From NCBI GenBank assembly GCA_964292295.1, contig CAXYVC010000032.1:1-22608 (forward strand): 22,608 nucleotides of DNA. The letters are read 5' to 3'. The stretch's first letter is position 1. The number at the start of each line of letters is the position of its first letter. Positions 1 through 7,368 of this stretch are shown piece by piece. The position numbers and the translations under genes are program-made. Source of the DNA: CAXYVC01 sp964292295. Its GTDB lineage: Bacteria; Acidobacteriota; Holophagae; Holophagales; Holophagaceae. Below the pieces are notes generated by a model that was not told where the DNA came from, did no database searches, and worked only from the letters and a program-made list of their open reading frames with translations.

Positions 1-11
1 TCAATATCTAC

Positions 12-47
12 AACGCCCCTGAATCATTTACACGATTCGGGGGCGTT
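12..47 (+). terminator. Hairpin upstream of thrS, possible terminator of the preceding gene
   Basis: Two 14-base arms (12-25 and 34-47) pair completely with a single G-U wobble around an 8-base loop. Only a weak T-containing tail follows on the + strand, so it is not a textbook intrinsic terminator. It lies upstream of the candidate thrS -10 element, which favours it ending an upstream transcript cut off by the window edge. A thrS leader structure is the alternative. No T-box features are visible. Confidence 0.5.
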
Positions 48-88
48 CTGGTATCTGAACATGCCTGTTCGGCCAGCCAAGGCCAGGG

Positions 89-94
89 TAAACT
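89..94 (+). promoter_or_regulatory. Candidate thrS -10 element
   Basis: TAAACT matches the -10 consensus at four of six positions and lies 22 bases before the thrS start. It would give a short leader of about 16 bases. The sequence 17 bases upstream (TGTTCG) is a poor -35. This is inference from consensus only. Confidence 0.25.
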
Positions 95-116
95 GCAGGT
101 TTTCAACGAGGTCACC

Positions 117-2030
117 ATGCCCATGTCCGTCCGACTCCCCGACAACTCCATCCGCGAGCTGGCGACCGGGGCGACCGGGGCGGACCTGGCAGGTGCCATC
201 GGCCCCCGGCTCCTGGAGGCGGCGCTGGCCGTTCGCATGGACGGGCAACTGCAGGACCTCTCCGTGCCTCTTCGCGAGGGGGCACAGGTGGCCGTGGTGA
301 CCTCCAAGGACCCGGACGCGCTTGGAATCCTGCGGCACAGCACGGCCCACCTCCTGGCCCAGGCCGTCAAGCGGCTGTTTCCTGCGGCCAAGGTCGGCAT
401 CGGCCCTGTCATCGAGGATGGCTTCTACTACGACTTCCTGGTCGAGAGCTTCTTCACGCCCGAGGACTTGGTGGCCATCGAGGCGGAAATGCGCCGATTG
501 GCGGAAGCGGCCGTGCCCGTCCTGCGGGAGGAACTCTCCCGGGACGAGGCTCGGGCGCGCTTCGAAGCCATGGGTGAGCCCCTGAAGGTCGAGCTGGTGG
601 AGGCCATCCCGGAAGGCCAGGTCCTGAGCGGCTACCGCCAGGGCGACTTCTACGATCTGTGCCGCGGCCCTCACGTGCCGAACACCTCGAAGCTGAAGGC
701 CTTCAAGCTGCTCCATACGGCGGCCGCCTACTGGAAGGGCGACGAGAAGAACGCCCAGCTTTGCCGCATCTACGGAACGGCGTTCCACACCCAGAAGGAA
801 CTGGACGAGCACCTCCAGCGCCTGGAGGAGGCCCGCGCCCGGGATCACCGGAAGCTCGGCAAGGAGCTGGGGCTCTTCTCCTTCCATCCGGAGGCGCCGG
901 CCTCGCCCTTCTTCCATCCCAAGGGCACCGTGGTCTACAACCAGCTCCTGGCCTTCATGCGGTCGCTGTATGTCAAGTACGGCTACGACGAGGTCGTGAC
1001 GCCCCAGGCCCTGGATGTGGTGCTGTGGAAAGCCTCCGGGCACTACGACAAGTACCAGGAGAACATGTACTTCACCACGGTCGATGAGCGCGAATACGCC
1101 CTGAAGCCGATGAACTGCCCCACGCACTGCCTGATCTACGGGGCGGAGCGCCACAGCTACCGCGAGCTGCCCATCCGCTACGCGGACTTCGGGCGCATCC
1201 ACCGCTACGAGCGCAGCGGCGTCACCCAGGGGCTCACGCGAGTGCGCACCTTCTGCCAGGATGACGGCCACATCTTCTGCACGCCGGAGCAGATGAAGGC
1301 CGAGATGGCCGCCTTCTTCGTGTTCCTCCGGGAGGTCTATGCCGCCTTCGGCTTCGAGGAGGTGCGGGTGGCGCTCTCCACCCGGCCCGAGAAGCGCCTG
1401 GGAACCGACGCCCAGTGGGACCGGGCCGAGCAGGCCCTCGCCGATGCCCTGCGGGAAGCGGGCATGGACTTCCACATCAACCCCGGCGAGGGGGCCTTCT
1501 ACGGCCCCAAGATCGAGTTCCAGGTGCTGGACGCCCTGCGCCGTCCCTGGCAGCTGGGCACCCTGCAGGTGGACTACTCCATGCCGAGCCGCTTCGGCCT
1601 GTCGTACGTCCAGCCGGATGGCGCCGAAGGTGTTCCCGTGATCCTCCACCGAGCGATCCTGGGGAGCCTGGAGCGCTTCATGGGCATCCTGATCGAGCAT
1701 ACGGGCGGTGCCTTCCCCGTGTGGTTGGCGCCCGTCCAGGTGGCCATCCTGCCTATCACCGACCGCACCCACGCCTTCGCCGGCGAGATCCGCGACAAGG
1801 CGCGCGCCCTGGGGCTGCGCGTCGACCTCGACCTCCGCAACGAGAAGGTCAACGCCAAGATCCGCGACGCGCAGCTCCAGAAGGTGCCCTACATGCTGGT
1901 GCTCGGCGACCGCGAGGCCGCTGCAGGGACGGTGTCCGTGCGCCACCGGAAGGACGGCGATCTCGGCGTGATGGCCCTGGACGCCTTCTTTGCCCGCATC
2001 CAGGACGAGGACACCCGCAGGCTTCGGTGA
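117..2030 (+). CDS. thrS: Threonyl-tRNA synthetase
   Basis: This cytoplasmic class II synthetase charges tRNA-Thr with threonine and hydrolyses Ser-tRNA-Thr. At 637 aa it is normal length. An N-terminal TGS domain (about 1-62) is followed by the editing domain with H74-x3-H78 and the CRGPH motif. The class II catalytic core contains motif 2 (GRIHRYERSG), and the C-terminal anticodon-binding domain begins near VWLAPVQVAILP. The zinc ligands C334, H385 and H511 fall at exactly the E. coli positions, so the enzyme looks fully functional. The start at 117 has GAGGT at 108-112; the ATG at 123 is an alternative. infC follows after 64 bases, the classical thrS-infC-rpmI-rplT order. Confidence 0.98.
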   Translation: MPMSVRLPDNSIRELATGATGADLAGAIGPRLLEAALAVRMDGQLQDLSVPLREGAQVAVVTSKDPDALGILRHSTAHLLAQAVKRLFPAAKVGIGPVIEDGFYYDFLVESFFTPEDLVAIEAEMRRLAEAAVPVLREELSRDEARARFEAMGEPLKVELVEAIPEGQVLSGYRQGDFYDLCRGPHVPNTSKLKAFKLLHTAAAYWKGDEKNAQLCRIYGTAFHTQKELDEHLQRLEEARARDHRKLGKELGLFSFHPEAPASPFFHPKGTVVYNQLLAFMRSLYVKYGYDEVVTPQALDVVLWKASGHYDKYQENMYFTTVDEREYALKPMNCPTHCLIYGAERHSYRELPIRYADFGRIHRYERSGVTQGLTRVRTFCQDDGHIFCTPEQMKAEMAAFFVFLREVYAAFGFEEVRVALSTRPEKRLGTDAQWDRAEQALADALREAGMDFHINPGEGAFYGPKIEFQVLDALRRPWQLGTLQVDYSMPSRFGLSYVQPDGAEGVPVILHRAILGSLERFMGILIEHTGGAFPVWLAPVQVAILPITDRTHAFAGEIRDKARALGLRVDLDLRNEKVNAKIRDAQLQKVPYMLVLGDREAAAGTVSVRHRKDGDLGVMALDAFFARIQDEDTRRLR

Positions 2031-2036
2031 AATCCA

Positions 2037-2065
2037 TTGGAGCGCAAGCGGTTCGCTGGTAACAT
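2037..2065 (+). promoter_or_regulatory. Candidate sigma-70-type promoter for infC
   Basis: TTGGAG (2037-2042) and TAACAT (2060-2065) are separated by 17 bases, placing a start site near 2072 and a leader of about 23 bases before the infC AUC codon. Match to consensus is partial (three and four of six). An internal infC promoter would let initiation factor 3 and the ribosomal proteins be made independently of thrS. Confidence 0.35.
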
Positions 2066-2080
2066 CGATTCTCTTGTGTA

Positions 2081-2089
2081 GAGGGGAGG
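2081..2089 (+). promoter_or_regulatory. Strong Shine-Dalgarno that sets the infC AUC start
   Basis: The purine run GAGGGGAGG ends five bases before ATC at 2095. No ATG, GTG or TTG lies at suitable spacing in the infC frame, so this site decides the start. The only nearby in-frame alternative is TTG at 2074, which would place this run inside the coding region and has no ribosome binding site of its own. Confidence 0.8.
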
Positions 2090-2094
2090 CCGCT

Positions 2095-2688
2095 ATCCGA
2101 ACGGCAGAGACACGCATCAACGACGGCATCCGCGTGCCGGAGGTCCGCGTCATCGACGAGGACGGCGCGCAGTTGGGCATCATGAGCCCCGCGGAAGCGA
2201 TCAGGATCGCGGAGGCAAAGGCGCTCGACCTGGTGGAGGTTTCCCCCACGGCCAAGCCGCCCGTCTGTCGAATCATGGACTACGGGAAGTACAAGTTTAT
2301 GGAAGCCAAGCGCGAGCATGCGGCCCGCGCCAAGCAGAAGAACATCGTGCTCAAGGAGGTGAAGTTCCGCCCCAAGACCGATGACCACGATTTCGAATTC
2401 AAGGTGAAGCACATCCTCCGGTTCCTCGGAGATGGCGACAAGGTCAAGGTGGTGGTGATGTTCCGCGGGCGTGAGGTCGTTCACCGCGACATCGGCTTCC
2501 GCATCATCGACACCGTGCTTGCCCGCGTCGCCGACAAGTGCCTCGTGGAGAAGGGCGCCAGCATCGAGGGGCGCGACATGCACGCCGTGATCGCCCCCAA
2601 GCCCATTGCTCCCGAGGTGAAGAAGAAGGCCCCGGCCAAGCCGGAAGCCCAGGCGCCAGAAACCCCGTCCGATCCAACCCAAGCTTGA
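2095..2688 (+). CDS. infC: Translation initiation factor IF-3, AUC start codon
   Basis: IF-3 binds the 30S subunit, prevents premature 50S joining and checks the start codon and initiator tRNA. The 197-aa product begins RTAETRINDGIRVPEVRVID after the initiator, exactly where IF-3 families begin. It contains the N-domain signature (RIMDYGKYKF), the lysine-rich linker and the C-domain (EVKFRPKTDDHDF). The C-terminus carries an extra Lys/Pro/Ala-rich tail of about 20 residues. No conventional start codon fits the IF-3 N-terminus, and ATC at 2095 follows a strong ribosome binding site. In E. coli, infC uses AUU and IF-3 represses its own translation by discriminating against it. The same logic is inferred here. 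Confidence 0.95.
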   Translation: MRTAETRINDGIRVPEVRVIDEDGAQLGIMSPAEAIRIAEAKALDLVEVSPTAKPPVCRIMDYGKYKFMEAKREHAARAKQKNIVLKEVKFRPKTDDHDFEFKVKHILRFLGDGDKVKVVVMFRGREVVHRDIGFRIIDTVLARVADKCLVEKGASIEGRDMHAVIAPKPIAPEVKKKAPAKPEAQAPETPSDPTQA

Positions 2689-2699
2689 GAGGTCCCGAC

Positions 2700-2897
2700 A
2701 TGCCCAAGCTCAAGACCCACCGGGGCGCTGCGAAGCGCTTCAAGAAGACCGCGAGCGGCGCGTTCAAGCGCGGCTGCTCCCACCAGCGGCACATCCTCAC
2801 CAAGAAGGCGAGCAAGCGCAAGCGCCAGCTCGACATGGGCGGCATGGTGGACCAGGCCGATCTCGGCCGCGTCCGCGCGATGCTCCCCTACGCCTGA
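2700..2897 (+). CDS. rpmI: Large ribosomal subunit protein bL35
   Basis: A 65-aa, strongly basic protein that starts MPKLKTHRGAAKRFKKTASG, the bL35 signature, and is exactly the usual length. The ATG lies 11 bases after the infC stop. Its ribosome binding site GAGAGG (2687-2692) overlaps that stop codon, so translation is probably coupled to infC. It sits in the conserved infC-rpmI-rplT order. Confidence 0.97.
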   Translation: MPKLKTHRGAAKRFKKTASGAFKRGCSHQRHILTKKASKRKRQLDMGGMVDQADLGRVRAMLPYA

Positions 2898-2912
2898 ACC
2901 CCTGTTCCACCC

Positions 2913-2928
2913 GGTGGCCGTCGCCACC
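2913..2928 (+). other. Small hairpin between rpmI and rplT
   Basis: GGTGGC (2913-2918) and GCCACC (2923-2928) form a perfect 6-bp stem with a CGTC loop in the 82-base gap. No T tract follows, so it is not a terminator. In E. coli, L20 represses its operon by binding structured mRNA; whether this stem has such a role cannot be told from the sequence. Confidence 0.35.
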
Positions 2929-2979
2929 CCCGACGTGGCCTGAAAACCTCGAAAGAGTGCCACAAGGAAAGGAGACACC

Positions 2980-3327
2980 ATGACTCGTGTCAAGCGCGGT
3001 TTTAAGCGCATCCAGCGCCGCAAGCGGATGCTGAAGTTCGCCAAGGGCTTCTACGGAGCCAAGTCCCGCCTCTATCGTTCCGCGAAGGAGGCCGTGGAGA
3101 AGGCTCTGCTGTACGCGTATCGGGACCGCAAAGCCCGCAAGCGCGACTTCCGCCGCCTGTGGATCGTGCGCATCAGCGCCGCCTGCGAAATGAACGGCAC
3201 CAGCTACAGCCGCTTCATGGGTGGTCTGAAGAAGGCCAGCGTGGGCCTGGACCGCAAGATCCTCGCGGATCTCGCCGTCCGGAACCCGGAGGCCTTTACC
3301 AAGCTCGTGGCCGTGGCCAAGGGCTGA
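2980..3327 (+). CDS. rplT: Large ribosomal subunit protein bL20
   Basis: The 115-aa product begins TRVKRGFKRIQRRKRMLKFA and contains the conserved KGFYGAKSRLYR and WIVRISAACEMNGTSYSRF blocks. The length is normal. bL20 is needed for early 50S assembly and in several bacteria also regulates its own operon. A good ribosome binding site (AAGGAAAGGAG, about 2964-2974) precedes the ATG. It is the last gene before an intrinsic terminator. Confidence 0.98.
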   Translation: MTRVKRGFKRIQRRKRMLKFAKGFYGAKSRLYRSAKEAVEKALLYAYRDRKARKRDFRRLWIVRISAACEMNGTSYSRFMGGLKKASVGLDRKILADLAVRNPEAFTKLVAVAKG

Positions 3328-3357
3328 GTTCTCGACACAACCTGTCGCACTGACCCG

Positions 3358-3384
3358 GAAGGCCGCTTCTCGCGGCCTTCTTTT
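3358..3384 (+). terminator. Intrinsic terminator after rplT
   Basis: A perfect 9-bp stem, GAAGGCCGC with GCGGCCTTC, surrounds a 5-base loop and is followed directly by TTTTG. It closes the thrS-infC-rpmI-rplT unit. The T tract is short, so partial read-through into pheS, which starts only 17 bases later, is possible. Confidence 0.85.
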
Positions 3385-3400
3385 GTATTCCGGGGGGACC

Positions 3401-4474
3401 ATGGACCTGACCCTGCTACCATCCGCCATCCGGGAGGCGCACGACGCCTTTCCCGGGGCCCTGGCCGCCTGCGCGGACCTCGATGCCCTCCTGCGCCTGA
3501 AGGGCGCCTACGTGGGGCGCGAGGGGAGCCACGCCACGCACATGATGGAGCTGCTCAAGGCCGCGCCGAAGGAGCAGAAGCGCGAGCTGGGCGCGGGCAT
3601 CAACGCCCTGAAGAACGCCTGGGAGGAGGGGCTCAAGGCCCGCCAGGCGGAGCTGGAGGCCGCGCAGCGCCGGGCCGGAGAGCTGGCCTCGCGCTGGGAC
3701 CCCGACCTGCCGCCGCCCCTGCCCGCCCACGGCGCGCTGCACCCCCTGAACCGCGTCATGGACCGCCTCGTGGACGTCTTCCGCCCCCTGGGCTACCACG
3801 TGGAGGAGGGGCCCGAGGTGGAGACCGAGGCCCACAACTTCGACGGCCTGAACATCCCCCAGGACCACCCCGCTCGGGGCAGCGCCGACACCTTCTACCT
3901 GGCGGGACAGCCGGGCAGGTTGCTGCGCACCCACACGAGCCCCGTGCAGGTGCGGGCCCTCCTGCGCCTTGCGCCGCACATCGAGGAGGCCGGCGGCATC
4001 CGCTTCCTCGCGCCCGGACGGGTCTACCGCAAGGATGAGATCGACCCCACCCACAGCCCCATGTTCCACCAGGTCGAGGGCATGCTCGTGGGGCGCGGTG
4101 TGGGCATGCACCACCTGAAGGGCACGCTGTCCTATGCCATGAAGGCCCTCTTCGGTCCCGGCGCGGACGTGCGCTTCCGGCCCAGCTACTTCCCCTTCGT
4201 GGAGCCGGGCTGCGAGATGGACGTGCGCTGCCCCCTCTGCGGCGGCGCCGGATGCCGGGTCTGCAAGGGCTCGGGCTGGGTGGAGATCCTGGGAGCGGGG
4301 CTCGTGCACCCCAACGTGCTCGCCTACGCGGGCATCGATCCCGGCACCTGGAGCGGCTTCGCCTTCGGCATGGGCGTGGAGCGCATGGCCATGATGCTGA
4401 GCCAGACGCCGGACCTGCGCCTCTTCTTCGAGAACGACCAGCGTTTCCTCGCGGCCATGGGAGGGCTTGACTGA
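3401..4474 (+). CDS. pheS: Phenylalanyl-tRNA synthetase alpha subunit
   Basis: PheS is the catalytic subunit of the cytoplasmic alpha2-beta2 enzyme that charges tRNA-Phe. The 357-aa protein has an N-terminal coiled-coil tRNA-binding region (about 1-95), then the class II core with motif 2 (GRVYRKDEIDPTHSPMFHQV) and motif 3 (GFAFGMGVERMAMM). A four-cysteine knuckle, C277-x2-C280-x4-C285-x2-C288, sits just before the conserved GWVEILGAGLVHP block; similar inserts occur in PheS of other phyla. The start at 3401 follows a G-rich ribosome binding site. Its stop shares one base with the pheT start. Confidence 0.97.
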   Translation: MDLTLLPSAIREAHDAFPGALAACADLDALLRLKGAYVGREGSHATHMMELLKAAPKEQKRELGAGINALKNAWEEGLKARQAELEAAQRRAGELASRWDPDLPPPLPAHGALHPLNRVMDRLVDVFRPLGYHVEEGPEVETEAHNFDGLNIPQDHPARGSADTFYLAGQPGRLLRTHTSPVQVRALLRLAPHIEEAGGIRFLAPGRVYRKDEIDPTHSPMFHQVEGMLVGRGVGMHHLKGTLSYAMKALFGPGADVRFRPSYFPFVEPGCEMDVRCPLCGGAGCRVCKGSGWVEILGAGLVHPNVLAYAGIDPGTWSGFAFGMGVERMAMMLSQTPDLRLFFENDQRFLAAMGGLD

Positions 4475-6465
4475 TGCTGTACGACCTTCGCGCTCTGCGC
4501 CGCGAGCTTCCCTGCCTCGCGGAGCTCCGTCAGACCGACCTCTGCGAGCTGCTGGCCTCCCTCGGCTTCCCCGTGGATGGGGTGACGCCCCGGGGAGAGG
4601 GGGCCGTGCTGGACCTGGACGTGACCGCCAACCGGGGGGACGCCCAGTCCCATCGGGGCCTGGCCCGGGACCTCGCCGCCCGCCTCGGAGCCAGCCTCGC
4701 GCCCATGGACCAGGAACCCCTGCCGGAGGGCGAGCCCCTCTTCCCCGTGCGCCTGGAGGCCGAGGCCTGCCCGCTCTACGCCACGGCCCTGCTGGAGCTG
4801 GGCGCGGCCCAGGCCACGCCGGAGGAGGCGGCCGACCTGCTGGCCGCCCTGGGCATGAACGCCAAGCAGCTGGCGGCGGTGGACGCCTCCAACGAGTTGC
4901 TGCACCGCACCGGCCAGCCGACGCACGCCTTCGACGCCGAACGCCTCCAGGGGGCCCTCGTGGTGCGGTGGGGGCGCCCCGGCGAGACCCTTCTGACCCT
5001 GGACGGCGTGGAGCGCCGCCTCTCCGCAGAGGACCTGGTCATCGCCGACGAGGCCGGCCCCGTGGCCCTCGCGGGCCTCAGGGGGGGGGAGGGCACCAAG
5101 GCGCACGCGGGCACCCGCCGGGTGCTCCTGGAGAGCGCCTGGTTCGATCCCCGGGTGGTGCGCCGCATGGCCCATCGCCACGGCCTCCACACGGACGCCT
5201 CCCAGCGCTTCGGACGCGGGGCGGACCCGGCCATGGCCCGGGTGGTGCGTGACCTCTTCGTGGCCCGGCTCCAGGCCTGGGCGGGCGCGCGCCTGCTGGG
5301 GGCCTGGACCGCCGGGGACCTGCCTCCCGCCCGGCCCTCCGTGCACCTGGGGTCCGAACTCCTGGCCCGCATCGCCGGCGAAGCGATCCCCATGACCGAG
5401 GCCGCCGCCCTGCTGGGGCGCCTCGGCTGTGCCGTGGCGGTCTGCGCGGAGGGCGGCCTCGACCTGCGGCCTCCCACCTGGCGCCACGACCTGGCCATCC
5501 CCGAGGACTTCGCGGAGGAGGTGCTCCGCCTGCGCGGCTTCGACCGCATCGGCGCGGCCCTGCCGCCCCTGGAGGGGCCTCCCGTGGCGCTGGACCCGGG
5601 CTACCTGCTCCGTCGGCGCCTGGCCTCCCGCCTCGCCCACCTGGGCTTCTTCCAGACCGTGACCTACGGCTTCGTGGATCCCTGGGAGGACAAGGGCTTT
5701 GCCCTCGGGGACGCCCCGGAGGGCCGCACGCTGGCCAATCCCCTGGGCCAGGAGTATTCCCTGCTGCGCGGCACCCTGCTGCGCAGCCTGCGGGACGTGG
5801 CCCTGGGCAACCTCGCCCAAGGGGCCCGGGAGGTGCGCCTCTTCGAGATCGCCCCCACCTTCCGTTCCGGTGTCGACGGCCCCGAGCAGCACTGGACGCT
5901 TGCCCTCCTCTGGGCCGGCCAGCAGGGCGGGCAGGACCCCTTGAGCCCGGTGCGTCCCCTGGACACCGAGCAGGGGCGCGCCTTCCTGCTGGGTGTGCTC
6001 AGGGATCTGGGGGTGGACGCCATCCAGGCCGAGCGTCTGGCTTCGACGGGGAAGCTCCGAGAGGTCCTGCCCGAGGAGGGCGGCAAGGCCTGCGGCTGGA
6101 TGGCCGAGCTGGCGGTGGAGGCGCTTCCGGTTCCGGAGGCGCGCGTGATCCCGGGCTTCGTGCCCTTCAGCCGCTTCCCGGTGGTGGAGCGGGACCTGAG
6201 CCTGCTGGTGGGGCTCGACCAGGGCTACCGCGCCCTGGTCGAGGCCATGGCCGGGGCCCTGCGCAACGCCGCGGGCGCCATCTTCCAGGGGCTCGGCTGC
6301 GTGGACGTCTTCCGCCACCGGAGCCTGCCCGCCGGGCGCCAGGCCTGGCTGATGCGCGCGCGCTTCCAGGCCATGGACCGCACCCTGACGGGCGAGGAGG
6401 TGGAGGCCTGGATGGCCGCGGCCCTGGCCGCCGCCCGTTCCCTCGGCGCGGAGCTGAGAGGCTAG
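4474..6465 (+). CDS. pheT: Phenylalanyl-tRNA synthetase beta subunit, short form
   Basis: PheT binds tRNA-Phe and edits Tyr-tRNA-Phe. At 663 aa it is about 130 residues shorter than typical bacterial PheT. After about 40 residues of the first B1 segment it passes directly into the LDLDVTANRGDAQSHRGLA block, which normally follows the EMAP-type tRNA-binding domain; that domain is absent. The remaining domains are in order: B3/B4 editing (about 90-255), B5 (about 295-365), the catalytic-like core (about 385-500) and the C-terminal anticodon-binding FDX-ACB domain (about 565-663). The frame is continuous, so this is not a frameshift. TGATG overlap with pheS indicates coupled translation. Confidence 0.95.
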   Translation: MLYDLRALRRELPCLAELRQTDLCELLASLGFPVDGVTPRGEGAVLDLDVTANRGDAQSHRGLARDLAARLGASLAPMDQEPLPEGEPLFPVRLEAEACPLYATALLELGAAQATPEEAADLLAALGMNAKQLAAVDASNELLHRTGQPTHAFDAERLQGALVVRWGRPGETLLTLDGVERRLSAEDLVIADEAGPVALAGLRGGEGTKAHAGTRRVLLESAWFDPRVVRRMAHRHGLHTDASQRFGRGADPAMARVVRDLFVARLQAWAGARLLGAWTAGDLPPARPSVHLGSELLARIAGEAIPMTEAAALLGRLGCAVAVCAEGGLDLRPPTWRHDLAIPEDFAEEVLRLRGFDRIGAALPPLEGPPVALDPGYLLRRRLASRLAHLGFFQTVTYGFVDPWEDKGFALGDAPEGRTLANPLGQEYSLLRGTLLRSLRDVALGNLAQGAREVRLFEIAPTFRSGVDGPEQHWTLALLWAGQQGGQDPLSPVRPLDTEQGRAFLLGVLRDLGVDAIQAERLASTGKLREVLPEEGGKACGWMAELAVEALPVPEARVIPGFVPFSRFPVVERDLSLLVGLDQGYRALVEAMAGALRNAAGAIFQGLGCVDVFRHRSLPAGRQAWLMRARFQAMDRTLTGEEVEAWMAAALAAARSLGAELRG

Positions 6466-6487
6466 ACTGGACACCCGAGGCCGCCCC

Positions 6488-6766
6488 ATGGACCTGCTCA
6501 AGCAGCTCGAAACCAAGCTCCAGATGCTCGTGAGCCAGCGCAACCACCTCCGGGAGGAGGTGGCGCGGCTCCAGGCGGAAAGCGGCGGCACCCGGGAGGA
6601 GGTGGCCTCCCTCCGGGCCGAGCGCGATGCCGCGGGGGACGAGCTGAACCTCCTGCGGCGGCGCCTGGAGGACGCGGAGGAGGAGAAGGCCGCGCTGCTC
6701 CGGGAGCGGGAGGAGGTGCGCGCCGAAGTGGCCCGCATTCTCGAGCAGGTGGAGGGGCTTTCGTGA
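6488..6766 (+). CDS. ZapB-like coiled-coil cell-division protein
   Basis: A 92-aa protein with no membrane segment, almost wholly heptad-rich and dominated by Glu, Arg and Leu, beginning MDLLKQLETKLQMLVSQRNH. Small coiled-coil proteins of this kind beside zapA resemble ZapB, which cross-links ZapA/FtsZ assemblies at the division septum. Sequence alone cannot separate ZapB from other short coiled coils; the assignment leans on the four-base GTGA overlap with zapA. CGAGG at 6476-6480 gives a suitable ribosome binding site. Confidence 0.7.
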   Translation: MDLLKQLETKLQMLVSQRNHLREEVARLQAESGGTREEVASLRAERDAAGDELNLLRRRLEDAEEEKAALLREREEVRAEVARILEQVEGLS

Positions 6767-7128
6767 GCCTGTCCCTCCCGGCCATGCCCCTGCAGCCGGG
6801 GGAGCTGGAGGTCCAGGTGCTGGGCCGCACCCTGCGCCTGCACAGCCTTCCCGACCCGGAGGAGCTGCAGCGCGCCGTGGCCCTGCTGGAGGAGACCTTC
6901 CGCGCCATGGAGCGGGCCTATGCGCTAAGATATGGAGGCCCTCCATCGGCCCTGGACACGTCGACCTGGATGCTGATGGGAGCCCTGAACCTGGCCCACC
7001 GCTCGGTGCGCCTGGAGCAGGAAGCCAGCCGCCATACCCAGGACTTGGAAGAAACCCTCTCCAAGCTGCTCGATGATGTTCCGGACGACATCTCCGACGC
7101 CGGCCCCCTCTTCGAGGGGAAAGGCTGA
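6763..7128 (+). CDS. zapA: Cell division protein ZapA
   Basis: The 121-aa protein carries the ZapA layout. An N-terminal beta-rich head (LEVQVLGRTLRLHSLPDPEE) is followed by a long helix expected to form the coiled-coil dimer. ZapA bundles FtsZ filaments at midcell. It starts with GTG, overlapping the stop of the upstream coiled-coil gene by four bases. A 6S RNA gene follows immediately, the association known for zapA in many bacteria. Confidence 0.85.
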   Translation: MSLSLPAMPLQPGELEVQVLGRTLRLHSLPDPEELQRAVALLEETFRAMERAYALRYGGPPSALDTSTWMLMGALNLAHRSVRLEQEASRHTQDLEETLSKLLDDVPDDISDAGPLFEGKG

Positions 7129-7142
7129 AGCCGTCCGGGTTT

Positions 7143-7321
7143 TGACCTCGATCCCTGCGAAGCCCGTGAGACGGCCAAGCGCTTGTTCCGTAACTACGCC
7201 AGGGAGGCCTTCCCCCGGCCTTGTGCGCGCCGCGCGACGGAGCGCCTTAAACCGGGTTTCTGGCCGCCCCCCTATTCGATAGGGAACTGGCAAGCCTCCA
7301 CGACCAAGCGGGGATCCTGAT
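7143..7321 (+). ncRNA. ssrS: 6S RNA
   Basis: This gap has the layout of 6S RNA, which traps housekeeping-sigma RNA polymerase by mimicking an open promoter. The closing stem pairs 7150-7158 with 7308-7316, continues with CGTG 7165-7168 with CACG 7299-7302, then GCTTG 7181-7185 with CAAGC 7291-7295 and GTTCC 7185-7189 with GGAAC 7283-7287. An apical arm is closed by GCCAG 7198-7202 with CTGGC 7260-7264. On the 3' side of the central bubble is a 6-bp hairpin (7270-7275 with 7279-7284), a hallmark of 6S; it competes with the GGAAC pairing. A GCCTTAAA block resembles that of E. coli 6S. Position right after zapA supports the call. Exact ends are estimated. Confidence 0.85.
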
Positions 7322-7342
7322 TCCAGAGGGTTTCACGCGGCT

Positions 7343-7364
7343 GGCTCCCACCCCCCACGGAGCC
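7343..7364 (+). promoter_or_regulatory. Hairpin enclosing the rny ribosome binding site
   Basis: GGCTCC (7343-7348) can pair with GGAGCC (7359-7364) around a C-rich 10-base loop. The 3' arm contains GGAG, the only plausible Shine-Dalgarno for the rny ATG at 7369. The stem could therefore limit rny translation. It could also mark the 3' side of 6S processing; no T tract follows. Confidence 0.4.
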
Positions 7365-7368
7365 GCTG

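Noticed and set aside
1..116. T-box riboswitch or threonine attenuator before thrS
   Set aside because: Only about 70 bases separate the hairpin from the ATG. No T-box sequence, specifier loop or threonine-rich leader peptide is seen.
24..2276. A 750-codon antisense open frame over thrS and the start of infC
   Set aside because: thrS is unambiguous on +, with all catalytic residues. The antisense frame reflects the rarity of stops in GC-rich DNA.
4474..6465. PheT shortness as a frameshift or sequencing error
   Set aside because: The frame is uninterrupted from a coupled start to the FDX-ACB end, and the junction reads smoothly into the next conserved block, so domain absence is the better explanation.
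4324..6843. An 839-codon minus frame opposite pheT
   Set aside because: pheT is complete and collinear on +. The opposing product is low-complexity Gly/Gln/His/Arg.
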